Of a DNA stretch of 64,000 nt, positions 16,008-24,011 are shown in pieces. Location: NCBI GenBank assembly GCA_963840545.1, contig CAWIZE010000010.1, positions 62,001 through 126,000 on the forward strand. The letters are read 5' to 3'. The position numbers and the translations under genes were made by a program. The notes beneath the pieces were generated by a model, which saw only the letters and a list, made by a program, of their open reading frames with translations, ran no database searches and was not told where the DNA came from. How positions within the stretch are numbered: position 1 is the first letter of the stretch; each line of letters starts with the position of its first letter. The stretch is from JAKAWQ01 sp963840545. GTDB lineage: Bacteria > Pseudomonadota > Alphaproteobacteria > Acetobacterales > Acetobacteraceae.

Positions 16008-16097
16008 TGCGTGGAGAGCGTTTTGGATGCCTCCGCTAGAACCGCCGTCTGGAAGATGTTTGCAGAGCTGGCCGCAGAAATTCGAACAGGTCGATAG

Positions 16098-16304
16098 GTG
16101 GAAAATCTGCCTGGGCGCGGCGAAGAAGTGACCATCACCCGCCACGGCAAGGTGGTCGCACGCCTCGTGCCGGTGCGCCCCGGCTTCAACCGTGACAAGG
16201 CGTGCGCCGCGGTGCGGCGGCTACGCGAACGTGCCGGGCAGCGCGGATTTGCCAACTTTGACTGGGCCGAGTGGAAATCCTTCCGTGATCAAGGCCGCCC
16301 GTGA
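16098..16304 (+). pseudogene. Phd/YefM-type antitoxin lacking its N-terminus
   Basis: The readable part (GTG start at 16098) encodes 68 residues with GEEVTITRHGKVVARLVPV, the hallmark of prevent-host-death antitoxins, and a C-terminal toxin-binding tail. The usual N-terminal DNA-binding part is missing: an in-frame TAG stands directly before the GTG. It may still bind toxin but is probably not a repressor. It overlaps the following PIN gene by GTGA. Confidence 0.6.
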
Positions 16305-16555
16305 ACCTGGTGCTCGACAGCCCCGCCACGCTGGCCTGGATCTACGGCGACGAGACGACCGAGGCGATCCGCCTTCTGTTCGATACGGTTGCCGACGATG
16401 GCGCCGTCGTCCCCGCGTTGTGGCGGCTGGAGGTCGCAAACAGCCTCACTGTCGCCGTGCGCCACGGCCGAATTGATGCCGACTTCTCGCGCGCGATGGT
16501 TCAGCCCATGCCCTCCAACTCGCGCTCGATCACCACGCGCAGCGGGCGCAAGTGA
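16301..16555 (+). pseudogene. vapC: Truncated VapC-type PIN toxin
   Basis: The first ~67 residues (MNLVLDSPATLAWIYGDE, then WRLEVANSLTVAVRHGRID) are a clear VapC N-terminal half with the first Asp and the central Glu. At base 16501 the sequence changes abruptly into the 3' end of the hepT gene on the opposite strand, and the frame ends at 16555. The C-terminal catalytic Asp residues are lost, so no active toxin is expected. A Pro follows the catalytic LDS where Ser is usual. Confidence 0.75.
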
Positions 16556-16845
16556 TGCTCAACCGTGACCCACACATAGGAGGCAGCCACATCTTCGTAG
16601 TCGTGGCGATACACGTTGCCCGCGCCGGCCATGTCCCTCCACGCAATCGACGGATGCCGCGCCTTCATCTCGTCCGGCAGGCGGCGCGATGCTTCGGAGA
16701 TGATCTCAAGGCACCGCGTCACGGCATAGACTGTGCGGAGGTCTGCGCGGAATGTGCCGGCGTCGAAGCCCGCTGCGAAGCGGGCGGCGAGGTCGATGTG
16801 ATACGCGATGTCGCGGAGCGCGGCGGACGCGGCCTCAGAAGGCAT
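16501..16845 (-). CDS. hepT: HepT-type HEPN toxin (DUF86)
   Basis: A 114-residue HEPN-domain ribonuclease. It has ALRDIAYHIDLAARFAAGF, VYAVTRCLEIISEASRRLP and the active-site segment NVYRHDYEDVA. HepT toxins are neutralised by MntA, which AMPylates the toxin near this motif. The ATG at 16845 lies inside the end of mntA (11-base overlap). Its 3' end replaces the second half of vapC. A near-identical truncated copy is at 14820-15149. Confidence 0.88.
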   Translation of the reverse strand: MPSEAASAALRDIAYHIDLAARFAAGFDAGTFRADLRTVYAVTRCLEIISEASRRLPDEMKARHPSIAWRDMAGAGNVYRHDYEDVAASYVWVTVEHHLRPLRVVIERELEGMG

Positions 16846-17131
16846 AAATAGCATCGGTCGTGGCGGCGGGGCGAACATGGGGCTTAAGCCCATCGCGGCT
16901 GACGACGTCAACCGAACCGTCGAACAGTCCTGCGATGTAATCCTTGAGCGCGACATATTCATAGACGCCGATCAGTGCGGCCGGATCGACTTCGATCATG
17001 ATGTCTATGTCGCTGTCGGGCCGGTCGTCGCCGCGCGCGCGAGAGCCGAACAACGCCGCGTGACTGACGCCGCGCGCGCGCAGAGCCGGCTCGTTCTCCC
17101 GCAGCCTGGCGATGATTTCCCGACCGTTCAT
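16835..17131 (-). CDS. mntA: MntA-type minimal nucleotidyltransferase antitoxin
   Basis: A 98-residue MNT-domain protein with the nucleotidyltransferase signature GSRARGDDRPDSDIDIMIEV (GSx10DxD). It acts on HepT. The ATG at 17131 (MNGREIIARLRENEP) is chosen over an upstream open frame that lacks conserved features. It overlaps hepT and forms the only intact hepT-mntA module here. Confidence 0.88.
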   Translation of the reverse strand: MNGREIIARLRENEPALRARGVSHAALFGSRARGDDRPDSDIDIMIEVDPAALIGVYEYVALKDYIAGLFDGSVDVVSRDGLKPHVRPAATTDAIYAF

Positions 17132-17261
17132 CCTCCCATGATAGCAGGGAAAGCCGGATTTGTCAGTCGCGCCCGAACTCGGGCGGCAGGGGGGCGGGCG
17201 GCGGCTGCGTGTTTCGGAATCCAACCCGGCCCCGCCTCGCAACCCGATCCCTCAAACCAAT

Positions 17262-17914
17262 TCAACCCTGCATGCGCTCGTCCGCGCCGCCCCTATCCGC
17301 CCCCGCCGCCACGCCCGGCCCCACTCCCGGCACCGTAACCCCGATCATGTCGGTCTCGCGCACCAGCGAAGCGAGCCGCCCCTCGTCCCAGCCCGCCGTC
17401 CCCGCGGGCCGCATCGGCAGCACCATCCAGCGATAATCCGCGGTCGAATCGACCACGCGCACCTTCGTCCCCGCTTCGGCAGCACGGTGCCCCATTCGGC
17501 GATCAGCCCGCGCGGATCGCGCACCCCCCGCGCCCGATACCCCGCCGATTTGTACCAGAACGGCGGATAGCCGAGCACCGCCCGCGGATAGCAGGAGCAG
17601 AGCGTGCACACCACGAGGTGGTGCAGCGCGGGCGTGTTCTCGAGCACGCCGAGCGGCGGCGCGCCCCGCATCGGAATGCCCAATTCCTCGGCCGCCTTCG
17701 TCCCGTCCTCGAGCATCAGCGCGCGGTACTCGGGATCGGTCCAGGCCTTCGCCACCATCCTCGCGCCCTGCGCCGGCGAGGCCGCGTCGGTTGCCGCGAT
17801 GCGCTCGGCGATCTCGGCCGGGCTCGCGATGCCCTTCGCCGCGAGCAGGTCGCGCACCGCGCCGAGCAGCCGCTCGGGCGCGACCTCGCGGAGGTTCAAC
17901 ACGGAATCAACCAA
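17262..17914 (-). pseudogene. Nitrile hydratase / thiocyanate hydrolase alpha-type subunit, frameshifted
   Basis: The gene encodes a metal-binding alpha subunit. VVCTLCSCYPRAVLGYPPFW carries the CTLCSC motif, whose Thr form is typical of cobalt enzymes. After GTVLP the frame breaks near 17478; restoring one base continues as EAGTKVRVVDSTADYRWMVL and ASLVRETDMIGVTVPG, giving about 217 residues, a normal length. It overlaps the beta-C gene by 19 bases. The indel may be real or a sequencing error. Split beta genes favour thiocyanate hydrolase- or toyocamycin-hydratase-like three-subunit enzymes. Confidence 0.82.
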
Positions 17915-18183
17915 TTCTCGTAGACCTCCACCAGAATCTCATCACCCGCGCACCCTTCCTGCCAGATCGCCTCCCGGTCGAACAGAACATGGTACAGCGG
18001 AAAAACCCGCGCCGGGCGGGCGAAGGCGAGGTCCTCCGGGCTCGGAAAATCGCCGAGATGCCGCACCACGCGCCCGGTCCGCCCACGCAGATAATGCGGC
18101 GTGCGGATATGCACTTTTCCCCGCGTCTCGGGCCAGTCGTCGCGGACGCGCACCGCAGCGCCCGGCGCAAAACCCGCGCTCAT
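17896..18183 (-). CDS. Nitrile hydratase beta-like subunit, C-terminal part
   Basis: A 95-residue protein matching the C-terminal half of nitrile hydratase beta subunits. It has FAPGAAVRVRDDWPETRGKV, HIRTPHYLRGRTGRVVRHLG and PLYHVLFDREAIWQE, ending VEVYENWLIPC. In ordinary nitrile hydratases this is fused to the N-terminal half; a separate gene is the arrangement of thiocyanate hydrolase and ToyJKL. It overlaps its upstream partner by ATGA. Confidence 0.85.
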   Translation of the reverse strand: MSAGFAPGAAVRVRDDWPETRGKVHIRTPHYLRGRTGRVVRHLGDFPSPEDLAFARPARVFPLYHVLFDREAIWQEGCAGDEILVEVYENWLIPC

Positions 18184-18491
18184 CGTTCCGCCGCCAGCGC
18201 CGCGGCAAGTTCTTCCCCCGTGATCACCCCGCGCGCGAGCAGGTTGTCGGCGATCGAGCAGATCCAGCGCTGATAGTACGAGAGCCGGTGGTAGTCCGCC
18301 TCCGGGATCGCCTCGATCCCGCGCCTGAGCTCGTCCACCGACATGATCCGCTTGGCGCCCAGCACCCCGCGTATGGCGTCCACCTCCTTGTCGAAATCGG
18401 TGAGCGCGTGCGCCGCCGGGTCGATCCCCTGGCAGAGATATTTTTGCGCGCCGCCCAGGTCGTGGTGCGCGCGTGGCGTCTCAAGGTCCAT
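18180..18491 (-). CDS. Nitrile hydratase beta-like subunit, N-terminal part
   Basis: A 103-residue protein matching the beta N-terminal domain. VDELRRGIEAIPEADYHRLS then YYQRWICSIADNLLARGVIT is the helix region that packs on the alpha subunit. First gene of the three-gene set transcribed leftward. No activator (P47K/cobalt chaperone) gene is next to it. Confidence 0.82.
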   Translation of the reverse strand: MDLETPRAHHDLGGAQKYLCQGIDPAAHALTDFDKEVDAIRGVLGAKRIMSVDELRRGIEAIPEADYHRLSYYQRWICSIADNLLARGVITGEELAAALAAER

Positions 18492-18522
18492 TTCGCTACC
18501 CTATCACGGCGCCCTCACCCTA

Positions 18523-19149
18523 TCACGGCACCGCCTCGCCCGGAAAACTGCCCCAGAAATCGGCCCGCCGCAGGAACCCGCGCTCCCCGTCCACCACCAC
18601 CTCGCACCAGCCAGCGCCCGCCTTGCAGCGCCGGATCGCGCCGATCACGCCCATCCGCAGCACGGCGACCGCCGCCGCCTTGTCGTCCGGCCGGCGGCGC
18701 AGGATCCGATCGCGCCCGGTCACGACGAAGCTGCGGGCGCCGGAGATTGTCGCCTCGTGCACCCAGCCGCGCCCGCCGTCCGGCGCCAGCACCAGGCGCC
18801 AGACATCGAACTCGCGCTCGACCTCCACCGGCAGGCCCTGGCGCTTGTAGACCCACTCGATCGGATACTGGAAACCGGGGCCGACGCGCAGATTCACGTC
18901 GCCCGTCAGCAGCGAGATGAAGCGCGGAACCTTGAGCCCGGTCGAGGGGCCTTTCTGGAACTGCGCCGGCCGCCACGGCGCCGCCGGATCGCGCAGCGCG
19001 GACCCCGGCGCCGGCGCCGCCACCGCCCCAAGCAGCGGAGCGAGCAGGAGGGCTCGGATGAAACAGCGAATCGCGGGCACCACAACTCGAACGCGCATGC
19101 GCAAGCGGTGCCGGCGCGCGCGCGCCGGGTCAAGTTTCCGATTGCTCAT
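18523..19149 (-). CDS. Exported SH3-like domain protein
   Basis: A 208-residue protein with an N-terminal signal/anchor (VVVPAIRCFIRALLLAPLLG) and two bacterial SH3-like modules: DVNLRVGPGFQYPIEWVYKR with WVHEATISG, and a second around RAGAGWCEVVVDGERGFLRR. Such proteins bind cell-wall peptides and often occur in alphaproteobacteria. The ATG overlaps the stop of the DsrE-like gene, suggesting a small operon with moeB. Confidence 0.82.
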   Translation of the reverse strand: MSNRKLDPARARRHRLRMRVRVVVPAIRCFIRALLLAPLLGAVAAPAPGSALRDPAAPWRPAQFQKGPSTGLKVPRFISLLTGDVNLRVGPGFQYPIEWVYKRQGLPVEVEREFDVWRLVLAPDGGRGWVHEATISGARSFVVTGRDRILRRRPDDKAAAVAVLRMGVIGAIRRCKAGAGWCEVVVDGERGFLRRADFWGSFPGEAVP

Positions 19150-19520
19150 CCAACCGAGAGAAACTGGCCCTCGCCCACCGCCTCGAGGAAGGTCGCGACC
19201 CCCGCGACCTCGACGCCCGCCAACAGCGTCTCCCCCGCGAGCGCCTCGGCGCGCAGCCCCGCCTCGCAGGCGATCATCCTGACGCCGAGCTCGGCCGCCG
19301 CCGCGCGCAGCTCATCGAACCCGGCCACGCCCCGGGCGCGGATCACCGCGTCCCGCGCCGTCTCGCCGAGCCCGGACCCGTCCGCCAGCAGCGCCCGGCA
19401 CCCGCCATTGGTCGCGAACAGCACCACCGAACGCCCCAGCGCCGCCGCCCCGCTCGCCAGCACGAACGCGTAATGCGCCCGCTCATGCTCGCCCGAGAGC
19501 AGCAGGATCCCGAGCCGCAT
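19146..19520 (-). CDS. DsrE-family protein
   Basis: A 124-residue DsrE/DsrF-like protein (MRLGILLLSGEHERAHYAFV, LGRSVVLFATNGGCRAL, VRMIACEAGLRAEAL). The Cys in ACEAG sits where sulfur-carrying members keep theirs. Next to a MoeB/ThiF protein a sulfur-relay role is plausible but unproved. The start at 19520 is 13 bases after moeB; upstream codons in the same frame show no conservation. Confidence 0.78.
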   Translation of the reverse strand: MRLGILLLSGEHERAHYAFVLASGAAALGRSVVLFATNGGCRALLADGSGLGETARDAVIRARGVAGFDELRAAAAELGVRMIACEAGLRAEALAGETLLAGVEVAGVATFLEAVGEGQFLSVG

Positions 19521-19533
19521 CCCGGGCCGCCGC

Positions 19534-20355
19534 TCAGACGGCACAGGCGGCCGCCGCGCGCGCGTGCGCGGAAAGATCGTGGATATTTCCCCCCGGCCCG
19601 CAAAGCAGGCAGGCCGGGTCGCGCCCAAGGCGCACACTCCGCATCCGCGCCGCCAGCGCGTCCCACACCAGCAGCCGCCCGGAAAGGCTCTCGCCGATCC
19701 CCAGGATCTCCTTCAGCACCTCGCTCGCCTGGAGCGTTCCCATCACCCCCGTCACGGCCCCCATCACCCCCGCCTCGGAGCAGCTCGGCACCATCCCCTC
19801 GGGCGGCGCCTCCGCGTAGAGGCAGCGATAGCAGGGCGCCTCCGGCCCGCTATGCGGCTTGAACACCGAGAGCTGGCCCTCGAAGCGCAGCACCGCGGCC
19901 GAAACCAGCGTCCGCCGCGCCAGGAAGCAGGCGTCCGCCACCAGGAACCGCGTCGCGAAATTGTCCGACCCGTCGCAGACGATGTCGTAGCCGCCGATCA
20001 GCCCGAGCGCGTTCTCCGCCCCGATCCGGCACTCATGCGGCTCGATCGCGACGCCCGGGTTGATCGCCCGCGCCGCCGCCGCCGCCGAGCGGGCCTTGCC
20101 CATGCCGATCGCATCCGTCCGGTGCGCGATCTGGCGCTGGAGGTTGGAAAGCTCGACCCTATCGTCATCGACGATCCCGATCCGCCCGACCCCCGCGGCC
20201 GCCAGGTAAAGCACCAGCGGCGAGCCGAGCCCGCCGGCGCCGACCACCAGCACGCTGGCATCGCGCAGCTTCGCCTGGCCGATCCCGCCCACCTCGGGAA
20301 GCAGGATGTGGCGCGAATAACGCTGGATCTCGTCCTCGGTGAGCTCGGATGTCAT
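19534..20355 (-). CDS. moeB: HesA/MoeB/ThiF-family adenylyltransferase
   Basis: A 273-residue E1-like enzyme. It has the Rossmann ATP site VLVVGAGGLGSPLVLYLAAA, the RQIAHRTDAIGMGKA segment with conserved Arg, CDGSDNFATRF, and the zinc Cys pairs CYRCLY and CLLCG. It adenylates the C-terminal Gly of a MoaD/ThiS-like carrier. No rhodanese domain follows. The start ATG at 20355 precedes LTEDEIQRYSRHILLPEVGG, the usual N-terminus. Confidence 0.88.
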   Translation of the reverse strand: MTSELTEDEIQRYSRHILLPEVGGIGQAKLRDASVLVVGAGGLGSPLVLYLAAAGVGRIGIVDDDRVELSNLQRQIAHRTDAIGMGKARSAAAAARAINPGVAIEPHECRIGAENALGLIGGYDIVCDGSDNFATRFLVADACFLARRTLVSAAVLRFEGQLSVFKPHSGPEAPCYRCLYAEAPPEGMVPSCSEAGVMGAVTGVMGTLQASEVLKEILGIGESLSGRLLVWDALAARMRSVRLGRDPACLLCGPGGNIHDLSAHARAAAACAV

Positions 20356-20401
20356 GCTTGCAAGATAGGCACCGCTCGGGTGCGAGCGAAGAGGCGGGGG
20401 C

Positions 20402-21115
20402 ATGGACGAGGGTGCATTGGTGCTGTTCTCGGGCGGGCAGGATTCCACCACCTGCCTCGCCTGGGCGCTCGCCCGCTACGACCGGGTCGAGACGGTGGGC
20501 TTCGCCTACGGCCAGCGTCACCGCGCCGAGCTCGATTGCCGCCCAGCCATCCGCGCCGGGCTTCTCGCAATCGGCGGCTGGCGCGGCGCCCTCGGCCCGG
20601 ACCACCTCGTGGACATGACCGGCGCGATGACCGCGGTCGGCGAGACCGCGCTCACCGGCCCGGTCGAGATCGCCCAAGGGGGAACAACAACGTCCGGCTC
20701 GGGCCTCCCCAACACCTTCGTCCCCGGCCGCAACCTCCTCTTCTTCACCTATGCCGCCGCGATCGCCTATCGCCGCGGCCTCAAGCGCCTCGTCGGCGGC
20801 ATGTGCGAGACGGACTATTCCGGCTACCCCGATTGCCGCGACGACACGCTCAAGGCGATGCAGCTCGCGCTCAATCTCGGCATGGAGCGCCGCTTCGCCG
20901 TCGATTCTCCCCTCATGTGGATCGACAAGGCGGACACCTGGCGCTTGGCGGAAAAGCTCGGCGGCGAGCGCCTCGTCTCCCTGATCGTCGCCGAAACCAT
21001 GACATGTTACCGCGGAGAACGCTCGATCCGCCACGATTGGGGCTTCGGATGCGGGATTTGCCCCGCCTGCCGGCTCCGCGAAGCCGGCTGGCAGCGCTAT
21101 AAGGCGCACCGGTGA
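20402..21115 (+). CDS. queC: 7-cyano-7-deazaguanine synthase
   Basis: A 237-residue QueC with the PP-loop SGGQDSTTCLAWAL near the N-terminus, NTFVPGRNLLF, ETDYSGYPDCR, and the C-terminal zinc cluster GCGICPACRLR. It forms preQ0 in queuosine synthesis. It is transcribed away from moeB, 46 bases apart, with no other que genes in view. Complete length. Confidence 0.95.
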   Translation: MDEGALVLFSGGQDSTTCLAWALARYDRVETVGFAYGQRHRAELDCRPAIRAGLLAIGGWRGALGPDHLVDMTGAMTAVGETALTGPVEIAQGGTTTSGSGLPNTFVPGRNLLFFTYAAAIAYRRGLKRLVGGMCETDYSGYPDCRDDTLKAMQLALNLGMERRFAVDSPLMWIDKADTWRLAEKLGGERLVSLIVAETMTCYRGERSIRHDWGFGCGICPACRLREAGWQRYKAHR

Positions 21116-21137
21116 CGGAGTATAAGAAAAACTTTGA

Positions 21138-21959
21138 TCACCCTGCCGCGACATTGTCGAGCAGCCGGACCGCGCCGAGCCGCGCGGCGGCGATCAGCCG
21201 CGCCCCCGGCCGCGCCGCCGGCAGCGCCTCGAGGCTCTCGCCATCGACCAAGGCCAGGTATTCCGGGGCGAATCCCGCCTCCCTGAGTTCCGCCCCGGCA
21301 GCCTCCAGCCGCTCGTCGTCCACCGCTCCGGCCAGCCGCGCCAGCACCCGGTAGAGCAGCGGCGCCACCGTCCTCTCCTCCGCCGTCAGAAACCGGTTGC
21401 GCGAGGAAAGGGCCAAACCGTCGGCATCGCGCACCGTCGGCACGGGCACAATTTCGATCCCGAAATGGAGATCCCGGCACATCCGCCGCACCACCTGGAC
21501 CTGCTGCCAGTCCTTCTCCCCGAAATAGGCAAAAGCCGGCCGGACCTGGCCGAAAAGCTTGGCAACGACGGTCGCGACCCCTTTGAAATGGTTCGATCTT
21601 GCCGCACCCTCCCACCGCTGCGCGGGCCCTCCCACCACGACCGACGTGACGGCATTTTCGGGGTACATCGTCGCCACCTCCGGCAGCCAGGCGAGTTCGC
21701 ATCCCGCACGTTCAAGCGCCCCCAGATCGCCCGTTTCATCCCGCGGATATTGCGCAAAATCCTCGCTCGGCCCGAACTGCAGCGGATTGACGAAAATCGA
21801 CGCCGAAACCACCGCTCCGCTCCGTTTCGCGGCCTCGATCAGGGCCAGATGCCCCGCATGCAGCGCCCCCATGGTGGGCACGAGCGCCAGCGGGCGGCCG
21901 CGGGCGGTCAGGCGGGTCCGGTGGGAGGCGAGCGAATCGAGGCTTCTGGCGATCAGCAT
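21138..21959 (-). CDS. panC: Pantothenate synthetase (pantoate-beta-alanine ligase)
   Basis: A 273-residue enzyme. It has VPTMGALHAGHLALIEAAKR with the HxGH ATP motif, SIFVNPLQFGPSEDFAQYPR, YFGEKDWQQVQVVRRM and ALSSRNRFL (KMSKS-like). It joins pantoate and beta-alanine. Convergent with queC. The pathway gene panB is 8 kb away at 29893-30756, not in the same operon. Confidence 0.95.
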   Translation of the reverse strand: MLIARSLDSLASHRTRLTARGRPLALVPTMGALHAGHLALIEAAKRSGAVVSASIFVNPLQFGPSEDFAQYPRDETGDLGALERAGCELAWLPEVATMYPENAVTSVVVGGPAQRWEGAARSNHFKGVATVVAKLFGQVRPAFAYFGEKDWQQVQVVRRMCRDLHFGIEIVPVPTVRDADGLALSSRNRFLTAEERTVAPLLYRVLARLAGAVDDERLEAAGAELREAGFAPEYLALVDGESLEALPAARPGARLIAAARLGAVRLLDNVAAG

Positions 21960-22191
21960 GGCGGCGAGGTTAGCGTCGCCGGGCGGCGTGGGGGAGCCAT
22001 GCCGCGGATTGGAAGAGCATGCGCAACAATTGCGTCGGCAGGGCGCGCAGTGCCCTCAATGTTCTAGTTATATTCTCTCAATAGCCTCATTCCGGGATAT
22101 TCTACCCCGAAAGTGAAACGATCCGCGCCGGCTTTCCGGCCCCGTCGCGATGCGCCAGAATTCGCCGCGAGCGGCGGAGGATAGAAAAACC

Positions 22192-23097
22192 ATGCGGGTC
22201 GGAGTGATCGGGCTTGGCTCGATGGGCATCGGCGTGGCATTATCGCTGGTGCGGGCCGGCCACGCGGTCTTCGGCTGCGACGTCCGCGAGGCGGCGCGCG
22301 CCGAGCTCGCGGACGCCGGAGGCACCGGCGTTGCCAGCCCCGCCGCCCTGCCCGCGGACCTCGAGGCGCTGGTGCTGCTCGTCGTCAATGCCGCCCAGGT
22401 CGAGCAGGTGCTGTTCGGGCCAGAGGGGTATGTGACGGGCTGCGCGGCCCGGCTGCCGGCGGGCGCGGTCGTTCTCTGCGCCGTCACAATGGCGCCCGAG
22501 GCGGCGCGCGCGTTCGCCGCAAGGCTCGAGGGGCTTGGGCTTCTCGCGCTCGACGCGCCGGTCTCGGGCGGCCCGGTGCGGGCGCGCGAGGGCGCGCTCT
22601 CGGTCATGGCCTCCGGCCCTCCCGCCGCCTTCGCCGCGGCCGGGCCGGTGCTCGCCGCCATCGCCCAGAAAGTCTGGCAGCTCGGCGATGCCGCCGGCGT
22701 CGGCAGCACGGTCAAGATGGTCAATCAGCTCCTCGCCGGGGTGCATATCGCCGTCGCGGCCGAGGCGCTGGCGCTCGGCATCCGCGCCGGTGCCGACCCG
22801 AATACCCTCTTCGAGGTGATCAGCGCCTCGGCGGGCAGCTCCTGGATGTGGCAGAACCGTGTGCCGCACATCCTCGCCGGCGACGACACGCCGCTCTCGG
22901 CGGTCAATATCTTCGTCAAGGATCTCGGGATCGTGCTCGACCAGGCCCGCGCGCTGACGTTCCCGCTGCCGCTCGCCGCCGCGGCGCACCAGATCTTCCT
23001 CGCCGCCGCCGCGTCCGGTCACGGCGGGCGTGACGACGCTTTCGTCATCCGCGTCTGGCAGGCGCTGACCGGGATCGACCTTCCGCACGGGGACTGA
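22192..23097 (+). CDS. ltnD: 3-hydroxyisobutyrate-dehydrogenase family protein (L-threonate dehydrogenase-like)
   Basis: A 301-residue beta-hydroxyacid dehydrogenase. It has NAD-binding GVIGLGSMGIGVALSLVRAG, the substrate motif LDAPVSGGPVRAREGAL, and the catalytic Lys in STVKMVNQLLAGVHIA. The C-terminal SGHGGRDDAFVIRVW and GIDLP resemble LtnD. The usual partner genes (kinase, aldolase, isomerase) are not nearby, so substrate is uncertain. The ATG at 22192 follows GGAGG. Confidence 0.75.
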   Translation: MRVGVIGLGSMGIGVALSLVRAGHAVFGCDVREAARAELADAGGTGVASPAALPADLEALVLLVVNAAQVEQVLFGPEGYVTGCAARLPAGAVVLCAVTMAPEAARAFAARLEGLGLLALDAPVSGGPVRAREGALSVMASGPPAAFAAAGPVLAAIAQKVWQLGDAAGVGSTVKMVNQLLAGVHIAVAAEALALGIRAGADPNTLFEVISASAGSSWMWQNRVPHILAGDDTPLSAVNIFVKDLGIVLDQARALTFPLPLAAAAHQIFLAAAASGHGGRDDAFVIRVWQALTGIDLPHGD

Positions 23098-23254
23098 TGG
23101 CGATGCGGCGCGGGCCGCTGCTCGCTCGGCTTCTGGGGCGTGCCGACGCGGCCGTATGTCTACATCCCGATCGGCCGGGGTTCATCGGCCGGGGTTGATC
23201 GGCTGGCCCTTGGGGCGCAGCGTGCCGTCCCCGGCGAAGTGGGAGGAGGGGAAG

Positions 23255-23659
23255 ATGCTGGAGGGAGGCTGCCTGTGCGGGGCGATCCGCTACGCCACCG
23301 ACGGCGCCGTTTTTCACGAATCCGTCTGCCACTGTTCGATGTGCCGCCGCGCGAGCGGGGCGCCGGTGGTCGCCTGGTTCAGCGTGCCGCGCGCCACGCT
23401 CCGCGTCATCTCCGGCAGCCCGGCCTGGTACCGCTCCTCGGCGAAGGCCGAGCGCGGCTTCTGCCCGACCTGCGGCACGCCGCTCTTCTACCGCTCGAGC
23501 GTGCTGACGGAGGAGATCGATATCACCAGCGCGAGCCTCGACGAGCCCGCGCGCGTCCCGCCCAAGGACCAGATCTACACGGCGACCAGGATCCCCTGGG
23601 TCGGTACCATCGACGCGCTGCCGGCTTTTGCCGAGTGGCGACTTTCCTCCGCCGGCTGA
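23255..23659 (+). CDS. GFA-family zinc protein
   Basis: A 134-residue GFA/CENP-V protein with zinc ligands in GGCLCGAIRY, CHCSMCRRASG and FCPTCGTPLFY. It is unrelated in detail to the GFA protein at 14156-14593. The ATG follows a GGGAGGAGGGGA ribosome-binding site. Substrate unknown. Directly upstream, 23175-23205 holds two copies of a ~14-bp tandem unit (ATCGGCCGGGGTT). Confidence 0.88.
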   Translation: MLEGGCLCGAIRYATDGAVFHESVCHCSMCRRASGAPVVAWFSVPRATLRVISGSPAWYRSSAKAERGFCPTCGTPLFYRSSVLTEEIDITSASLDEPARVPPKDQIYTATRIPWVGTIDALPAFAEWRLSSAG

Positions 23660-23771
23660 TAGGAGCTGAGGGCGCTCCTCTCTGGCCGGGATGGACGCGC
23701 AGGGGGAGGCACGTGATCATAGCCATGACAGCAGAGAGTCCGCGCCAGCGAGCATCCATCAGCGAGCACCC

Positions 23772-23963
23772 ATGCCCGGCAGCCTCCTCGTCCGTAATCT
23801 CGACGACGATCTGATCGCCCGGCTGAAGCGCCGTGCCGCACGGCACGGCCGCTCGGCCTCGCCGCGGCCGCCGCGCTTCTCCGGGGGGTGCGTGAGGCGC
23901 CGCGCATTGGTTGGACGCGATGATTGGGCGCTCCCGCGAGGATTCCTGTTCATTCGAACTTAA
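23772..23963 (+). pseudogene. Remnant of a FitA/VapB-type ribbon-helix-helix antitoxin
   Basis: The first ~27 residues, MPGSLLVRNLDDDLIARLKR plus RAARHGRSA, are a classic FitA-like ribbon-helix-helix. The rest of the frame (PRPPRFSGGCVRRR) is unlike the family. A neighbouring frame reads GLAAAAALLRGVREAPRIGW, closer to the expected C-terminus, so a frameshift is likely. No toxin gene follows. Confidence 0.6.
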
Positions 23964-24011
23964 GACTCCGGGCGGACAACGCTCAGGCGGGATGATGAGG
24001 CGATTTCAAAG

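Noticed and set aside
16098..16555. Functional VapBC pair
   Set aside because: The antitoxin lacks its N-terminal half and the toxin lacks the C-terminal catalytic residues.
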